64,000 nucleotides of DNA, from positions 124,001 through 188,000 of the forward strand of contig NZ_JAGIAV010000006.1 of the NCBI RefSeq assembly GCF_017744675.1, read 5' to 3'. The notes beneath the pieces are model-generated. The model had not been told where the DNA came from and did no database searches. It saw only the letters and a program-made list of their open reading frames with translations. Positions 63,601 to 64,000 of the stretch are shown here, one piece after another. Every line of letters begins with the position of its first letter. Position 1 is the stretch's first letter. This stretch comes from Flavobacterium sp. GTDB lineage: Bacteria; Bacteroidota; Bacteroidia; Flavobacteriales; Flavobacteriaceae. The translations under genes were made by a program, and so were the position numbers.

Positions 63601-64000
63601 GTTGGAACTGGATTTGGCATTGGACTTTATATCGTAAAATATTTCGTTGACAAACATAAAGGTTCTGTAACCTGCAGCAGTGAAAAAGGAAAAGGAAGCA
63701 CTTTTAAATTGGCATTTTTAAAAGGAAATAGTCATTTTGAGGATATAGAAATTACGAATGAAAAACCGCAGCGAAGCCAATTATTTGACGAATTGATTCC
63801 AGATGAAATCGAAGAACCGATTTCTACAGCAATGACTTCTATTGCCGACAGTGATTTTAAAAAGACCATGTTAACCGATAAGCGAACTGTTCTTATAATT
63901 GATGATAATGCAGAAATTAGAGCCTATCTCATTAAGTTATTTGCGGATAATTACATAGTTTATAGTGCCGAGAATGGAGAAGAAGGTTTAAAAATGACCA
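60628..64000 (+). CDS. Hybrid two-component system regulator (partial, 3' cut)
   Basis: Polysaccharide-sensing hybrid regulator, read by eye from the ATG at 60628 and open to the window end (about 1,124 codons). A signal peptide (to about residue 23, GYSQ) precedes periplasmic beta-propeller repeats with WFGTYDGLNRY, WVGTDGAG and WMSTYNGI-type blades, then a Y_Y_Y domain (LEGWDQQWNYVG). A membrane segment lies near 763, HisKA His820 in YISHEFRTPLSL, HATPase with NLMSNAFKYTP, and a receiver starting at about 1086 (TVLIIDDNAE) cut before its end. An AraC domain is expected next. Likely controls a nearby glycan locus; which one is not visible. Confidence 0.94.
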   Translation, partial: MYILKRLVLHLLLLIGFSLVGYSQDYPIKFLDISDGLSNNSIITIYQDKEGYMWFGTYDGLNRYDGYNFKVFRNRINDKKSLLFNTIYNIEGDSRNNIWVGGTSGICIYDKTKASFHTVQYTMWDDKPKVLQDIIHQMRSVSDNLVLVASQKLGLLAFENGSFTGKHIPLNALGNRITISNYDAIAIQENKQKSGCWIYVRNVGVCAYNYKEKDLKVVFPLSIGVKAMKLSSDGNLLLGTDEGLFLMNTKTGSISENYFTNKCSVTDVLEDKKGKTWVTTDGCGIFYINPNSKKLLSYNEQLAKSNSVWSLYEDKSGNKWFGSLRGGISMLSDTPKYFKSIRYNAQDPADNFILSFCEDEKKNVWVGTDGAGLKYWDRKNNSYTNYGNALSSPFITGIVRDNHNDIWISTWAGGINKINKSTNSVKNYSCYNTHTKQTEKNIWFIFKDSKANIWASSTNEGTLYLLNRDKDAFELFDKRIDNLQCMIETSDGKLWAGNYTSLLSIDKNTRKITKKIIGNPIRCIHEDKDKNLWVGTQEGGLLLFDRKTNTFKRLTIDDGLPSNSILRLLEDKEGNLWMSTYNGICRYDKKSKTFRNFSVNDGLQSNQFSFNAGTKLSSGEFLFGGINGFNVFYPQTIKGFIQKNNVLLTDFYVNNQLIEESKAEVDVDSNKIKEVSLEYDQTTLSLEFVALDYNNADKINYAYFLEGWDQQWNYVGQTRKANYSRLPEGKYTFKVKTTNFKGGWNKEVSLVSIEVLPPWYRTWWAYTLYLSAIGGILFLYLDYNKNKEKLKYKVKIAELESKKEKEIAEKQSSMFTYISHEFRTPLSLIINPLKKAVQKEIVENGSSGSDLAIAHRNARRLLSLVDQLLLLRKAENDADSLRLSPINVNNLSNEVYQCFVNQAKDKSIHYTFTIPDHEITLIGDYEKIEISLFNLMSNAFKYTPVGGEINLTLTENDQEVFLEIADSGDGIDKKDIDVIFEKFKQINSKVSVGTGFGIGLYIVKYFVDKHKGSVTCSSEKGKGSTFKLAFLKGNSHFEDIEITNEKPQRSQLFDELIPDEIEEPISTAMTSIADSDFKKTMLTDKRTVLIIDDNAEIRAYLIKLFADNYIVYSAENGEEGLKMT

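Overview
The window looks like a Flavobacterium-type Bacteroidota chromosome. It is AT-rich and carries a SusC/SusD pair, a hybrid two-component regulator, a type IX secretion cargo protein and a LytS/LytTR pair. Promoters repeatedly match the Bacteroidota -7 element TAnnTTTG. No rRNA, tRNA, CRISPR array, transposase or phage gene was recognised.

Layout. (1) 1-5.7 kb: an RND efflux pump cut by the left edge, its TolC partner, and a divergent LytS-type kinase/LytTR regulator pair followed by a secreted PepSY-like protein. (2) 6-10 kb, minus strand: two short-chain dehydrogenases, an AraC regulator, a 2H phosphoesterase and a degenerate receiver-like protein. (3) 10.5-22 kb: an esterase and the cytoplasmic galacturonate pathway (exuT, kduI, kduD, uxaC, kdgK, eda, uxaB, uxaA). 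(4) 22.3-39.8 kb: a LacI-family regulator and a pectin utilisation locus made of GH28, SusC, SusD, esterase, DUF4861, GH105, GH43, a pectate lyase-pectinesterase fusion, a second GH28 and a CE12-like esterase. (5) 40-48 kb: a type IX cargo protein, an open reading frame joining a soluble histidine kinase to an adhesin-like half, two small orphan genes, a second DUF4861 protein, a histone H1-like protein and a LuxR regulator. (6) 48.3-60.4 kb: a beta-lactamase-fold hydrolase, then rhamnose catabolism (GntR regulator, rhaT, aldolase/dehydrogenase fusion, isomerase, kinase) and lutABC. (7) 60.6 kb to the right edge: a hybrid two-component regulator, incomplete.

How it works together. The extracellular and periplasmic enzymes should de-esterify and cut homogalacturonan and rhamnogalacturonan I. 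SusCD imports the oligomers. GH28 and GH105 enzymes release galacturonate, unsaturated uronate and rhamnose. Galacturonate goes through UxaC/UxaB/UxaA and unsaturated uronate through KduI/KduD. Both meet at KDG, which KdgK and Eda split to pyruvate and glyceraldehyde-3-phosphate. Rhamnose is isomerised, phosphorylated and cleaved to DHAP and lactaldehyde; the fused dehydrogenase plus LutABC would carry lactaldehyde through lactate to pyruvate.

Most notable. The palindrome TGYAATCGATTACA sits immediately after the -7 element of three promoters (exuT, kduI, GH28), with a weaker copy upstream of the LacI gene, which outlines a compact regulon. The kinase-adhesin chimera is anomalous. Intergenic spaces hold several families of word-like repeats and long inverted-repeat elements.
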